Assembly (NCBI GenBank): GCA_021324135.1
Contig: JAJPJO010000442.1
Span: 1-45,543 of the forward strand
Reading direction: 5' to 3'
Source of the DNA: Pseudomonadota bacterium
GTDB taxonomy: Bacteria; Cyanobacteriota; Vampirovibrionia; Obscuribacterales; Obscuribacteraceae
Length of the DNA stretch: 45,543 nucleotides
Positions 1 through 7,911 of this stretch are shown piece after piece. Position 1 is the first letter of the stretch; each line of letters opens with the position of its first letter. A program made the position numbers and the translations under genes. The notes under the pieces are model-generated. The model worked only from the letters and a program-made list of their open reading frames with translations, did not search any database and was not told the DNA's origin.

Positions 1-558
1 TATATCAATCGTCTCTGAGCGAGCGCATAACCCACAAGGTAACGATAGCCATTTCAGATCACTGCTCGACGAGCTACCATCTGCTTGGCTGGGACCGTTG
101 GGAATACTGTCTACTGCAAGCTTGACCGCGCTTGTAATATCTGTGGCGCCGCTTCTGATCCGTTCCTCCGCACTCAAAATGTTGCTTGCCGATTCTGCCA
201 CCAATAGGTAGAGAATCGAATCTTCTTGAGGCAGATCTTTCAGCGCGACGACAAGATCATGAATTTCTGAAAGAGGTTGCCGAAACTCGCTAAGCCCATC
301 CTGCAAGAGCTTCAAGGCCGAGTGCGCGGCGATACTTGTCGGAGTGTCCATGAATTGACGAACATGCTGATCGGCAACTTCAAACTTCTTGTTTATCTCA
401 TTCAGTGACTCGAGAAACTTTTCGCATTCAGACTTTATGCGTTGCTTCCAGGAACTTGAGACATTTAGCCCAGGCAGTTCAGCAAGGATGTAATCAGCAT
501 TGTCGCGCATCTCTTTGAGACCTTGTCTGATCCCGGCGCGACCTACAGAAATCTGCAT
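1..558 (-). CDS. Hypothetical protein, cut by the window edge
   Basis: An open minus-strand frame runs from an ATG at 558 to the left edge without a stop, so the C-terminus is missing. In-frame GTG (570) and TTG (561) codons are alternative starts, and an in-frame TGA lies just upstream at about 583-585. None has a convincing Shine-Dalgarno sequence. The 186 visible residues begin MQISVGRAGIRQGLKEMRD. They are mostly helical-looking and charged, with heptad-like stretches (for example SECEKFLESLNEINKKFEVA) and no signal peptide or membrane segment. I do not recognise a family. A helical cytosolic protein is the only description the sequence supports. Confidence 0.6.
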   Translation of the reverse strand, partial: MQISVGRAGIRQGLKEMRDNADYILAELPGLNVSSSWKQRIKSECEKFLESLNEINKKFEVADQHVRQFMDTPTSIAAHSALKLLQDGLSEFRQPLSEIHDLVVALKDLPQEDSILYLLVAESASNILSAEERIRSGATDITSAVKLAVDSIPNGPSQADGSSSSSDLKWLSLPCGLCARSETIDI

Positions 559-634
559 CAAATTTTGCACGATGGTAATTGTAGATCAATCCATTCAGTT
601 CTGCTCTAGATCAAACGCTTGTATTTGCATGGTC

Positions 635-751
635 AGCTGCCATCATCGCTAGTGCGACTGCTTCATCGCTTCGAGCTGCCATCATCGCCAGTGCGACTGC
701 TTCATCGCTTCGAGCTGCCATCACTGCCGGTGCGACTGTTTCATCGCTTCG
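635..751. repeat. 39-bp tandem repeat, 3 copies, spanning the 3' end of the DNA glycosylase gene
   Basis: Three head-to-tail copies start at 635, 674 and 713, each beginning AGCTGCCATCA. The copy at 713-751 contains the last codons and the stop of the glycosylase gene. The other two lie downstream of that stop. The unit is 13 codons long and each copy keeps an in-frame TGA, so the downstream copies are untranslated duplicates of the gene's end. The copies differ at only a few positions, which suggests recent slippage or local duplication. Confidence 0.9.
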
Positions 752-1629
752 AGCTCTTCAAGCGTGCGCGGCCAATCCGCTTTGAATAGTCTCGAGAGGC
801 TTCGATCGGCCAGGAGTTTGCCGCCTGTTTGACAGCGCGCGCAATAGTTCGTTTCATTGTCCGCGTATCGAATGCGCTGAATCTTTTCGCCGCACACCGG
901 ACAAGGTTTCCCATATTTGCCATGCGCAGCCATCTCTGGTCGAAAGGCCGTTACTTTTTCCGGAAATCCTTTTTCCGCTTCATTACGCAATCGATCGATC
1001 CACAATTGCAGAGTTGCGCGCGTCGCCGTGTACAAACGCTCCCACTCATCTGCGCTCAGCTTTTGAGTTTGCGCTATTGGTGACAGTCTTGCCGCATGCA
1101 GAATCTCATCTGAATAAGCGTTGCCGATGCCGCTGATGATGCGCGGATCTGTGAGCGTTCTTTTAAGAGTGTGATTCTCGGCGCTCAGTGCGGCTCGGAA
1201 GGTTGCGAAGTCGCTTTCGAATACTTCGATGCCGCCAGGATCTATGGCATCCAAAGATTTTTCGCCTTTCAATAAATGCACGGAAGCGCGATGTTTTGAT
1301 CCGGCCTCGGTGAAAACGAGTGATCCATTTGGAAAATCAAATGACGCGAGGTTGACACGACCAGCCAGCTTTGCTCCACGTTCCTTCCACCGCAGGCGCC
1401 CGGCAATCATCAAATGGATGACCAGCCAGAGATCGCCCTCGAGTCCGACCGCTATGCGCTTGCCTATTCTGCGCAGATTCCGCACAACCCGACGCTCGGC
1501 ATCCGCAATCGGTGGTTCAAACGTGCGCACCAGAAACGGACTGGCTAAACGAATTTTTTCGAGGGGCTGGTCTATGATGCGCGATTCGAGCGCGAAAATG
1601 TATGCGGTGATATCGGGAAGCTCCGGCAC
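721..1629 (-). CDS. Fpg/Nei-family DNA glycosylase (PELPD subfamily)
   Basis: This 302-residue protein is a bifunctional base-excision DNA glycosylase/AP lyase by family. The N-terminus MPELPD carries the catalytic Pro2 and Glu3 of the Fpg/Nei fold. A conserved Lys at about 57 lies in [11 protein letters not shown], and the helix-two-turn-helix is at about 155-180 ([17 protein letters not shown]). The C-terminal zinc finger has Cys243, Cys246, Cys263 and Cys266. The position matching the DNA-phosphate-binding Arg of the E. coli Fpg finger is Asn/Glu here (YADNETNYC). This appears typical of the PELPD branch and sets it apart from classical MutM, so I give no gene symbol. The substrate (oxidised purine or pyrimidine) cannot be told from the sequence. 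The stop lies inside a 39-bp tandem repeat. Confidence 0.9.
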   Translation of the reverse strand: MPELPDITAYIFALESRIIDQPLEKIRLASPFLVRTFEPPIADAERRVVRNLRRIGKRIAVGLEGDLWLVIHLMIAGRLRWKERGAKLAGRVNLASFDFPNGSLVFTEAGSKHRASVHLLKGEKSLDAIDPGGIEVFESDFATFRAALSAENHTLKRTLTDPRIISGIGNAYSDEILHAARLSPIAQTQKLSADEWERLYTATRATLQLWIDRLRNEAEKGFPEKVTAFRPEMAAHGKYGKPCPVCGEKIQRIRYADNETNYCARCQTGGKLLADRSLSRLFKADWPRTLEELEAMKQSHRQ

Positions 1630-1652
1630 GCACTTTTCCTACAGCAAATTTC

Positions 1653-1892
1653 CTACAGCAAGCGCCTTCGACAATCGGCGCAGAATACTCTCAGTCCATT
1701 GGGCTTGAAGAAGCGAACTTCAGTCCATTTTCGGTTATATGCCATATAGAGCCGTTCATCGCTGATGCCTCTATAAGCAATGTGGACGTTTCCCTGACAA
1801 CAGACATCGTCCTCGCTCTCAGCCGGGAGCGGCTCCGGCTCTTTTCGTCCGGTCAAGCGTGCAATCAAGGAAGTAACTTTCTTTGAAAACAT
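1653..1892 (-). CDS. Small Cys-containing hypothetical protein
   Basis: This 79-residue protein starts MFSKKVTSLIARLTGRKEPEP. I chose the ATG at 1892 because GAGG lies nine bases upstream, whereas longer in-frame starts (to 1961) have no ribosome site. It has a basic N-terminus, an acidic linker, and a compact second half (CCQGNVHIAYRG...FFKPNGLRVFCADCRRRLL) with a CC pair and a CxxC pair that could bind metal. It lies 23 bp upstream of the DNA glycosylase gene on the same strand, so co-transcription is likely. No family recognised. Confidence 0.55.
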   Translation of the reverse strand: MFSKKVTSLIARLTGRKEPEPLPAESEDDVCCQGNVHIAYRGISDERLYMAYNRKWTEVRFFKPNGLRVFCADCRRRLL

Positions 1893-1985
1893 TTTTTTCT
1901 GCCTCTGCATTATCATTGCACATGGCTGTTCAATCAGCAGAAGCGCAACCGCTTTGCGCAATATAATTTCTTTCTATGGTGGCGT

Positions 1986-2561
1986 ATGCAGGGAAAAGTT
2001 GCATTTGAAGAAGCGATCGAGCTGAGCACTCGGCTGATCAAGAATCTGAATTCGCATAGCATCTCCGAGCCGGATTTCATGCGCGAGGCTGAGCTTTTGC
2101 TCCGCGACGTGGCATCGGCTCGGGGCTTTTTTGTCGCCTTGTTAACCGGGGACTGGCCCTTTGGCGATGAGATTCCGCAAACTATAGTCGAGGCTATTCG
2201 CCGGACTGCGATCCCCTCCTACGATCTCCTGATCAAGAACATAGTCATGTCGACAGCAGCCAGAGTAGAGCATCTGCGCGCCGAACGCGCGAATCAAGCG
2301 CAGGGTTCCCTCGTGGTTACAAAACGATGTCTTTTCATATTGAAAGAACTCAAGGATGATGATCGTTTGAAAGAGCTTCTAATGAAGATCACTGTGGCGA
2401 TTGAGACGAAAAATGGCTCAGAGAGCCAGAAGTCATTTGCTGTTGAGCCTGGCGAATATATCGCATTTCTAGAGCGATGGAAGTATGATGCGCGCCAGCT
2501 CCGTGAAAGTCTCTCGGTTTTGATGGACTTGATGAACGATCTCGATATGATCTCTTCATGA
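1986..2561 (+). CDS. Hypothetical helical protein
   Basis: This 191-residue cytosolic protein begins MQGKVAFEEAIELSTRLIKN, with GGTGG just upstream of the ATG. The sequence is almost entirely predicted helix by inspection, with no signal peptide, membrane segment or recognisable catalytic motif. A well-structured core (ARGFFVALLTGDWPFGDEIP) has the look of a conserved domain. It is divergent from the small gene at 1653-1892 and followed 76 bp later by a repeat protein on the same strand. Function unknown. Confidence 0.7.
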   Translation: MQGKVAFEEAIELSTRLIKNLNSHSISEPDFMREAELLLRDVASARGFFVALLTGDWPFGDEIPQTIVEAIRRTAIPSYDLLIKNIVMSTAARVEHLRAERANQAQGSLVVTKRCLFILKELKDDDRLKELLMKITVAIETKNGSESQKSFAVEPGEYIAFLERWKYDARQLRESLSVLMDLMNDLDMISS

Positions 2562-2637
2562 CAGAAGTCCGGCCAGCGGCATTCCGCCTTCGATCAGATG
2601 CTATAGAGCGTGCGTATGAGCTCATGGGGGATGGATC

Positions 2638-3606
2638 ATGCCTGCACGCAGAGGTACGCACGACTTCACCAACGGACCTGAGTCGGCGCCGCACATCTTT
2701 GGCGCGGCCTCAGGATCGTCGGGGTTCGGCGCTTCAGGATCGTCGGGGTTCGCAGGCTCAGGAGATTCCCCTGAAGTCAATGGCAATGAGTTGCCTGCCG
2801 GCGCGATCGGCCCGAGTGCAACGGACTACATGCTTGCTGGCTCGACGCTCACATCCGGGGAGCTGTTGCGCAAGTACAGCCAGTCGAACGAGCCTTCCTT
2901 GAGGCAGCGAGTCGCTGCCAATATTGCCGCGCCTCAGGATGTGTTTGAGGCGCTGGCGAATGATCCGACCGGTGCCGTTCGCATCGAGGTTGCCAAAAAT
3001 CCTCGCATTCCCTATCACGTTTTGCAGCAGTTGGCGCGTGATTTGAGTCCGCTCGTGCGCTATGCCGTGGCGGAGAGCTTATATACGCCGATTCCGATTT
3101 TGAAGAAGTTGGAGAATGATCCCACCCCCCAGGTGCACCAGCGAGCCCAGCGCACGCTGGGGAATCTGGCCAAAACTTGTGAGCTGGATGCAATCCAAGT
3201 CGAAGAATTGAAAGACTTGCAAGACATGGAGACCGCCACACGCGCCCAATATGAAACCGGGATGGCGTTGTTTCTTCACGATGTGCGAAGCGAGTTCAAT
3301 CTCTTGCAAGAAGCATTGAGGGCAGCTCAAGCGGGAAGCAAAAGATCCGAGCCTGAGAACGAGAGCAGCGAAACAAGCTTTGATGCCCGGCTCGAGGCGG
3401 GCATCTCCGAATCCCCGGCATATGCCAGGGCGATGGCAGTGATGCAGAGGCAAATGGAACATTTCGAGCGCACCATCGAGCGGTTGGTTGAAGCGCCCGA
3501 TGAAAAATGGGACGAGCTCAAGAAAGCGATGGATATCGCCTGGAGCGATCTTGGCGCCGCCTGGAAGGAATTGCGGGAAGAGATTGAGCTCGAAGCGGGC
3601 AAATGA
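2638..3606 (+). CDS. HEAT/LRV-like repeat protein
   Basis: This 322-residue protein has three parts. Residues 1-60 are low-complexity Gly/Ser/Ala (GSSGF repeats). Residues about 75-185 hold three to four short two-helix repeats of the HEAT or leucine-rich-variant type (LRQRVAANIAAPQDVFEALA, VRIEVAKNPRIPYHVLQQLA, VRYAVAESLYTPIPILKKLE). Residues about 190-322 form an acidic helical C-terminus. Repeats of this kind make protein-binding superhelices, so a scaffold role is inferred. The start ATG at 2638 follows a G-rich ribosome site. It converges on the histidine kinase gene with a 2-bp gap. No signal peptide, so it is likely cytosolic. Confidence 0.75.
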   Translation: MPARRGTHDFTNGPESAPHIFGAASGSSGFGASGSSGFAGSGDSPEVNGNELPAGAIGPSATDYMLAGSTLTSGELLRKYSQSNEPSLRQRVAANIAAPQDVFEALANDPTGAVRIEVAKNPRIPYHVLQQLARDLSPLVRYAVAESLYTPIPILKKLENDPTPQVHQRAQRTLGNLAKTCELDAIQVEELKDLQDMETATRAQYETGMALFLHDVRSEFNLLQEALRAAQAGSKRSEPENESSETSFDARLEAGISESPAYARAMAVMQRQMEHFERTIERLVEAPDEKWDELKKAMDIAWSDLGAAWKELREEIELEAGK

Positions 3607-3608
3607 GT

Positions 3609-5126
3609 TCAGCTCTGCACCATCGGCAGTGTCACTGTAAAAATGGAGCCTTTGCCGAGAGTTGATTGAACGTCGATCGTTCCATGATGGCGCACGACGA
3701 TCTCGTGCGTGATTGCCAGTCCTAATCCGGAGCCCCCTGCCTCGCGGGTGCGTGATTTTTCACCGCGGTAGAATCGTTCAAATATATGGGGCAGATCGTT
3801 TGGAGCGATACCAGCCCCGGTGTCTTGAATGCGAATCTGCACCCGCGACGGATCAGGATCGCCTGTGGAAACCGTTACTTTGCCGCCATTGGGCGTATAG
3901 TTGACGGCGTTGATCAGGAGATTGCTGAAGGCGCGCTGCAACTCATTGTTGTTTCCCAGAACCTTGAACTCATAGCCATTGCCATTCTCCAACCAGTCGG
4001 GAATTTGCAACTCAATCTCTTTTGCCTGGGCTTGTTGCCTGACTTCATCGAGCGCTTCGCTTATGACCTGCACCAGATTGACATCAGCCTGCGAATACTT
4101 GTCGGAGGCGCTGTCTAGTTTTGAAATGTCGAGCAAGTCTTTGATTAGACGAGACTGTCGATCGACCAGTTTCTCCAGAGATTTGAGGAATTTATCCCGT
4201 AAGGTTTGATCTTCAGCTGCACCAGCCATGAGCGCATCGACAACAGAACCGATGGCCATGACCGGCGTTTTTAATTCGTGACTGGCGTTGGCGACGAATT
4301 CCTGGCGCAACCGCTCTTGCTCGCGCAATCGCCCAATCATCTGGTTGAATGAAAGACTGAGCTCACCGATCTCATCTCTGCGTCCTACAGGCAAGAAGCT
4401 CGACAGGTCGCCGGAGACGGATATCTCCTTGGCGAGTTTGCTCATGTCTTTGACCGGTCGCGTTACCCGCTCGGCAAGCCACAGGCTGATCAGAACGGTG
4501 ACGACGCCTGTCGACAGTGTGATTTCCAGGAAGACAATCAAATCTCTCTTCAGGCGCTGCTCGACCTCGGTCAACTGGACACCAACGCGGATAACCCCGG
4601 CAGTGACGCCGGCTGAGCGAATCGGGTAAGCGACATAGAGCCAGTTTGTGTTAGTGGCGCGCTCGTTCCTTCGCACTACAGCCATGATCCCGGCCAGAGC
4701 GTCGTTGATTTCAGATTCGTTGGCAATGTTACCGCGCTCGGTTGAACTTGTACTTGGCATTGCCCCGCCGGCCAACGTCTTCTCCTCAGGAGCGGAGTCG
4801 GCAAGGACATGCCCGTCCCGATCCACGACCGTAATAGCCGCACCGAGTTTGGTGGCACGTCTTTCGACCGCGTGCTGGATTCGCTCTCTGGCGGCATCTG
4901 AATCCAGGCCCAGGTCGTTGTCGATTTCCAGACCGAGGGTGACCGCTTCCACTTCCAGAGATTTTTGCAGGTCGGTGATCGATTCGCTCTTGATAGTGAG
5001 CAATGCCCACAAGCTGACGGCGACAAGCGAAATGGTGATAATCAGCAGGTAGGTGAAGAGCAGTTGGTTAGCCAGGCTGCTGAAGAACCATCTGTAAACT
5101 TTTGTCTTGAGAAGCTTGTTGAGCAT
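3609..5126 (-). CDS. Transmembrane sensor histidine kinase (HAMP-HisKA-HATPase)
   Basis: From the ATG at 5126 this is a 505-residue kinase beginning MLNKLLKTKVYRWFFSS. An upstream in-frame ATG at 5228 would add 34 polar residues before the first membrane helix and looks less natural. TM1 is at about 22-44, followed by an extracytoplasmic sensor region of about 150 residues. TM2 is at about 197-218, then HAMP. The HisKA box NASHELKTP holds the phospho-acceptor His283. The ATPase has N (LINAVNYTP), G1 (DTGAGI), F (IFERFYRG) and G2 (GGSGLGLAI) boxes, all intact. The architecture resembles the PhoR/ResE/WalK class. No response-regulator gene is visible beside it, so it is an orphan within this window. 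Confidence 0.92.
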   Translation of the reverse strand: MLNKLLKTKVYRWFFSSLANQLLFTYLLIITISLVAVSLWALLTIKSESITDLQKSLEVEAVTLGLEIDNDLGLDSDAARERIQHAVERRATKLGAAITVVDRDGHVLADSAPEEKTLAGGAMPSTSSTERGNIANESEINDALAGIMAVVRRNERATNTNWLYVAYPIRSAGVTAGVIRVGVQLTEVEQRLKRDLIVFLEITLSTGVVTVLISLWLAERVTRPVKDMSKLAKEISVSGDLSSFLPVGRRDEIGELSLSFNQMIGRLREQERLRQEFVANASHELKTPVMAIGSVVDALMAGAAEDQTLRDKFLKSLEKLVDRQSRLIKDLLDISKLDSASDKYSQADVNLVQVISEALDEVRQQAQAKEIELQIPDWLENGNGYEFKVLGNNNELQRAFSNLLINAVNYTPNGGKVTVSTGDPDPSRVQIRIQDTGAGIAPNDLPHIFERFYRGEKSRTREAGGSGLGLAITHEIVVRHHGTIDVQSTLGKGSIFTVTLPMVQS

Positions 5127-5435
5127 TTGTCGTCGTTTGAGCGTTTCCTCAGCCGCACGAAGCCAGGCGGTAGGTGCAGGGTCCCTGCAATTAATATTAT
5201 CGAGTAAACGCCCGATATGTGCGCCCATTCATGGATGAAACGATGTATATCGAAGAGTTCCATAGAAGACGGCGGGTCCGGTCGTTTTTCTCACCCAATT
5301 TTTACGCGGGCAGGATACTGTCTCAAAACGCGCGCCAGTCAACAAATTGAATACATTCCGGCGCCGTTTTGATGGCTGAGGGATGAGACCTTTAAGACAA
5401 AACGGCGTTTGTGTGGGAAACTGTTGAGATGTGAA

Positions 5436-5441
5436 TATAAT
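5436..5441 (+). promoter_or_regulatory. Possible -10 box upstream of trxA
   Basis: A perfect TATAAT lies 38 bp upstream of the thioredoxin start codon. No good -35 sits 16-18 bp upstream, so this is a weak call. The rest of the 350-bp gap between the kinase start (5126) and trxA (5480) shows nothing else I can name. Confidence 0.35.
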
Positions 5442-5479
5442 TTCCCAGAGGAAGTAAGTTCTGGAGGTCGTTTCCGAAA

Positions 5480-5803
5480 ATGTCTACTGTGGCGAATGTA
5501 ACCGATGCAACCTTTGAGCAAGTAGTTCTCAAAGCTGACATCCCGGTGCTGGTAGACTTCTGGGCTCCGTGGTGTGGTCCTTGTAAGGCAGTCGCTCCTG
5601 TCGTCGAGGATCTATCTAAGGATTTCGCAGGAAAGATCAAGGTAGTCAAGCTGAATACCGACGAGAATCCTAAGACAGCCCAGGCGTACCACATAAGGGG
5701 AATTCCCAGCCTCTATTTGTTCAAACAAGGACAGGTAGTCGAGCAAGTAGTTGGAGCCGTTCCAAAATCGACTCTAGCTACGGCAATCAATAAGCACGTA
5801 TAG
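5480..5803 (+). CDS. trxA: Thioredoxin
   Basis: This 107-residue cytosolic thioredoxin is of canonical size. The active site is WCGPC at 31-35, preceded by VLVDFWAP, with the cis-Pro loop at GIPSLYLF and a closing amphipathic helix. It reduces protein disulfides and is itself recycled by thioredoxin reductase (family knowledge; no reductase gene in the window). GGAGG lies 13 bases before the ATG. It is the first of three thioredoxin-fold genes in 2 kb. The second, exported copy begins 98 bp downstream and shares long identical stretches ([10 protein letters not shown]), so the two look like paralogues. Confidence 0.96.
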   Translation: MSTVANVTDATFEQVVLKADIPVLVDFWAPWCGPCKAVAPVVEDLSKDFAGKIKVVKLNTDENPKTAQAYHIRGIPSLYLFKQGQVVEQVVGAVPKSTLATAINKHV

Positions 5804-5901
5804 GGCGGCGTTCCCGCCTCATCGCCGTGCCGCATAGCTCGTGGAAGGTCACGAGCCTGCTTTGTTCGTTTGTTTCACCATTTCAAAAGGGATACTGAAG
5901 A

Positions 5902-6345
5902 ATGCACAAGAAAAGCATCACAGCCATGGTGGCTCTGGCACTTGCTATCCCGGCCGTGGCCATAGCCTCGTCCGTTTTCTTGCTTGCCAACCCCAAACCT
6001 GCCCAGGCCGAGGAAGGCAAGAAGGAAGCGCTGCAGCACGTAAGCGATTCGGACTTTGACAAGGAAGTGCTCAAGTCGAATACGCCTGTATTAGTCGACT
6101 TCTATGCCGATTGGTGCGGACCCTGCAAGAAGATGTCTCCGATTATCGAAGAGATTTCAAAGGAAATGAAGGGCAAGCTCAAGGTGGTCAAGTTGAACAC
6201 CGACGAGAATACCAAGACCGCGAAGGCTTATGAGATCACGGGCATTCCGGCGATGTTTCTTTTCAAGAAAGGTCAAGTGGTCGAAAAGCTGGTCGGACTC
6301 AGACCGAAAGAGCAAGTCATCTCGGCAATCAGCAAGCATCTGTAA
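5902..6345 (+). CDS. Exported thioredoxin
   Basis: This 147-residue protein has an N-terminal signal peptide (MHKKSITAMVALALAIPAV..., probable cleavage after AQA at 36) or possibly an uncleaved anchor. A complete thioredoxin domain follows, with WCGPC at 71-75 and GIPAMFLF as cis-Pro loop. It is closest in the window to the cytosolic TrxA just upstream and probably arose by duplication plus addition of an export signal. Outside the cytoplasm a CGPC protein would need an electron source such as DsbD/CcdA, which is not in this window. Its likely role is keeping exported protein thiols reduced. Confidence 0.92.
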   Translation: MHKKSITAMVALALAIPAVAIASSVFLLANPKPAQAEEGKKEALQHVSDSDFDKEVLKSNTPVLVDFYADWCGPCKKMSPIIEEISKEMKGKLKVVKLNTDENTKTAKAYEITGIPAMFLFKKGQVVEKLVGLRPKEQVISAISKHL

Positions 6346-6394
6346 AATTCAGAGTTCTGCTCGCAGTCGAGTAAGCGGCGAGCGAGCGGGGCGA

Positions 6395-6400
6395 TATAAT
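6395..6400 (+). promoter_or_regulatory. Possible -10 box for the fasciclin gene
   Basis: TATAAT sits 55 bp upstream of the fasciclin-protein start. The -35 region (about 6372-6378) is poor. Together with the terminator at 7050-7080, this would make the fasciclin gene a separate transcription unit. Confidence 0.35.
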
Positions 6401-6455
6401 CATGCAAATTTCGGTTGATAAGGTCAGAAACTAGGATCGATAAACAAAGGGGTAG

Positions 6456-7010
6456 ATGATGGAAATGAAGCGGACAGCAGCTTTTTTGATGGCTTTTGCT
6501 CTTCTGGGCGCCCTTGCGAGCACCGATGCGGCTGAGGCCAAGAAAGGCAAGCGCGGCAAATGCGCGAAGGCCTGCGCGACTCAATGTAAAGCCAGCAAAG
6601 ACATCGTTCAGACAGCCAAAGCCGATGGCTCTTTCAAAACATTGAGCGGCGCGCTTCATACGACCGGTTTGTCGAAAACTCTCGAGCAATGCGGTCCTTA
6701 CACCGTTTTCGCCCCCAACGATGAAGCATTCAACAAGCTTCCCAAAGAAACAAGAGCCGCGCTCTTGACCGACGCCAAACACCTTGCTCAAGTGCTCAAG
6801 TATCACGTCGTTAAGGGCAGCATGACGGCTGCTGATCTGGCGCAGAAGCGCTCAGTGCCTACAGTTGAAGGCGAAAGCCTGATGGTAGACAGCAAGCCGG
6901 ACGGCAATCTGATCGTCGATGGCGCGCTTGTCACCAAGTCCGACATCAAATGCTGCAATGGGGTTATCCATGTGATCGATTATCCCTTAAGCCCGGAGCG
7001 CGGCAAGTAA
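6456..7010 (+). CDS. Secreted fasciclin (FAS1) domain protein
   Basis: This 184-residue protein has a signal peptide at about 1-26 (AFLMAFALLGALASTDAAEA) and a short Lys/Cys-rich spacer (KCAKACATQCKAS). One FAS1 domain covers about 49-177, with the conserved H1 element YTVFAPNDEAF at 82-92, YHVV at 116-119 and H2-like GVIHVID at 169-175. FAS1 domains mediate cell-surface or matrix adhesion. The extra cysteines (37, 40, 44, 79, 166, 167) are notable given the thioredoxin-like genes on both sides and may form disulfides. AAGGGG precedes the paired ATG codons at 6456 and 6462. A strong terminator follows. Confidence 0.9.
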   Translation: MMEMKRTAAFLMAFALLGALASTDAAEAKKGKRGKCAKACATQCKASKDIVQTAKADGSFKTLSGALHTTGLSKTLEQCGPYTVFAPNDEAFNKLPKETRAALLTDAKHLAQVLKYHVVKGSMTAADLAQKRSVPTVEGESLMVDSKPDGNLIVDGALVTKSDIKCCNGVIHVIDYPLSPERGK

Positions 7011-7049
7011 TAACGATTGCGCATTGCGCCGCATTATATGGGAATATTA

Positions 7050-7080
7050 AAGGTAGGTCTGAGGACCTACCTTGTTTTTT
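7050..7080 (+). terminator. Rho-independent terminator after the fasciclin gene
   Basis: A perfect 10-bp stem (AAGGTAGGTC paired with GACCTACCTT) with a TGAG tetraloop is followed by GTTTTTT. It lies 40 bp after the fasciclin stop and 12 bp before the next start. Confidence 0.92.
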
Positions 7081-7092
7081 GAGGTTTAGTGG

Positions 7093-7596
7093 ATGAAGCA
7101 GATAGCCATAGCATTTATCGTCGCTCTTGTTGTGGGCAGTTTCTTAAATGGCATGAATTCAGGTAATCCAGGCGGCGGTGGTTCTCCCGATGCTGCTCAG
7201 GCCAGCAGCGCGGCAGCTAACGATCCGACGGTTCAAGCTGGTCTGTCACTGGTTGCCAATGTCGATGAAGGCTCGTTTCAGGGCTATGTCCTCGACAGTC
7301 ATGAGCCAGTCCTGGTCGAGTTTTACACGGACAGGTGCCCGCACTGTGTCTCGATGCAACCGATTCTTGGGAAGCTGGCGTACAACGGTCAGGGTGTTGT
7401 GCGGTTGTGTAGAGTCAATGCCGAGAAGAGCAGCGCCCTGGCACAGCGCTATAACGTGGAAGGAGTGCCGGCCTTTTGTCTGTTTGCCGAAGGTCATCTG
7501 GTTGATTCCACATCTGGTGCGCGCGATATAGAGGGCATGAAGAGCTGGCTTGCCGTCAATAACATAAAGGTGCCTGACGCTCCAAGGAGTAACTGA
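7093..7596 (+). CDS. Membrane-anchored thioredoxin-like protein with CPHC active site
   Basis: This 167-residue protein has an N-terminal signal anchor (IAIAFIVALVVGSFL, about 4-18), a Gly/Ala/Ser-rich linker to about 45, and a thioredoxin fold with VLVEFYTDRCPHC (CPHC at 82-85) and cis-Pro loop EGVPAFCLF. CPHC is the active site of oxidising DsbA-type enzymes, although the fold here looks like plain thioredoxin without the DsbA helical insert. That dipeptide raises the redox potential, so an extracytoplasmic oxidase or isomerase role is inferred. Extra cysteines lie at RLCRVN and AFCLF. The next gene starts 5 bp later, and the triple-AAA protease gene follows it. Confidence 0.88.
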   Translation: MKQIAIAFIVALVVGSFLNGMNSGNPGGGGSPDAAQASSAAANDPTVQAGLSLVANVDEGSFQGYVLDSHEPVLVEFYTDRCPHCVSMQPILGKLAYNGQGVVRLCRVNAEKSSALAQRYNVEGVPAFCLFAEGHLVDSTSGARDIEGMKSWLAVNNIKVPDAPRSN

Positions 7597-7601
7597 GGGT
7601 C

Positions 7602-7859
7602 GTGAGAAAGGAGTACATATACGCAGCCTTGTTTGCTCTATCGATCAGCTGTTTGTTTGGTGGTCAGTTTGCCCCACCTTACAAAATGGGTGTTCAGATT
7701 GGTGAGATGGGAAGAGCGAAATTCCCCGCCAACGTGCCGGAGTGGACAATAGGCGAGTACGAATTCGAAGACAAGAAAGGTCCAAATAAGATGATTCAGA
7801 ATGTTGACCTTGATGGCGAACGTGGTTTGCCGGGATATTTGCACCCTTACATACACTGA
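7602..7859 (+). CDS. Small exported hypothetical protein
   Basis: This 85-residue protein starts at GTG and reads MRKEYIYAALFALSISCLFG. The N-terminus is a signal sequence or anchor. SISC could be a weak lipobox, but the -3 residue is not typical. The remainder is a small soluble tail rich in Gly, Pro and charged residues, with no known motif. It is squeezed between the CPHC thioredoxin-like gene (5 bp upstream) and the protease gene (52 bp downstream), so it is probably translated with them and may be a partner or substrate. Confidence 0.65.
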   Translation: MRKEYIYAALFALSISCLFGGQFAPPYKMGVQIGEMGRAKFPANVPEWTIGEYEFEDKKGPNKMIQNVDLDGERGLPGYLHPYIH

Positions 7860-7911
7860 TCCGGAGCGGGTTGAAACGAAGTCTCGATAATTGGAATAGG
7901 AAAGAAGCAAA

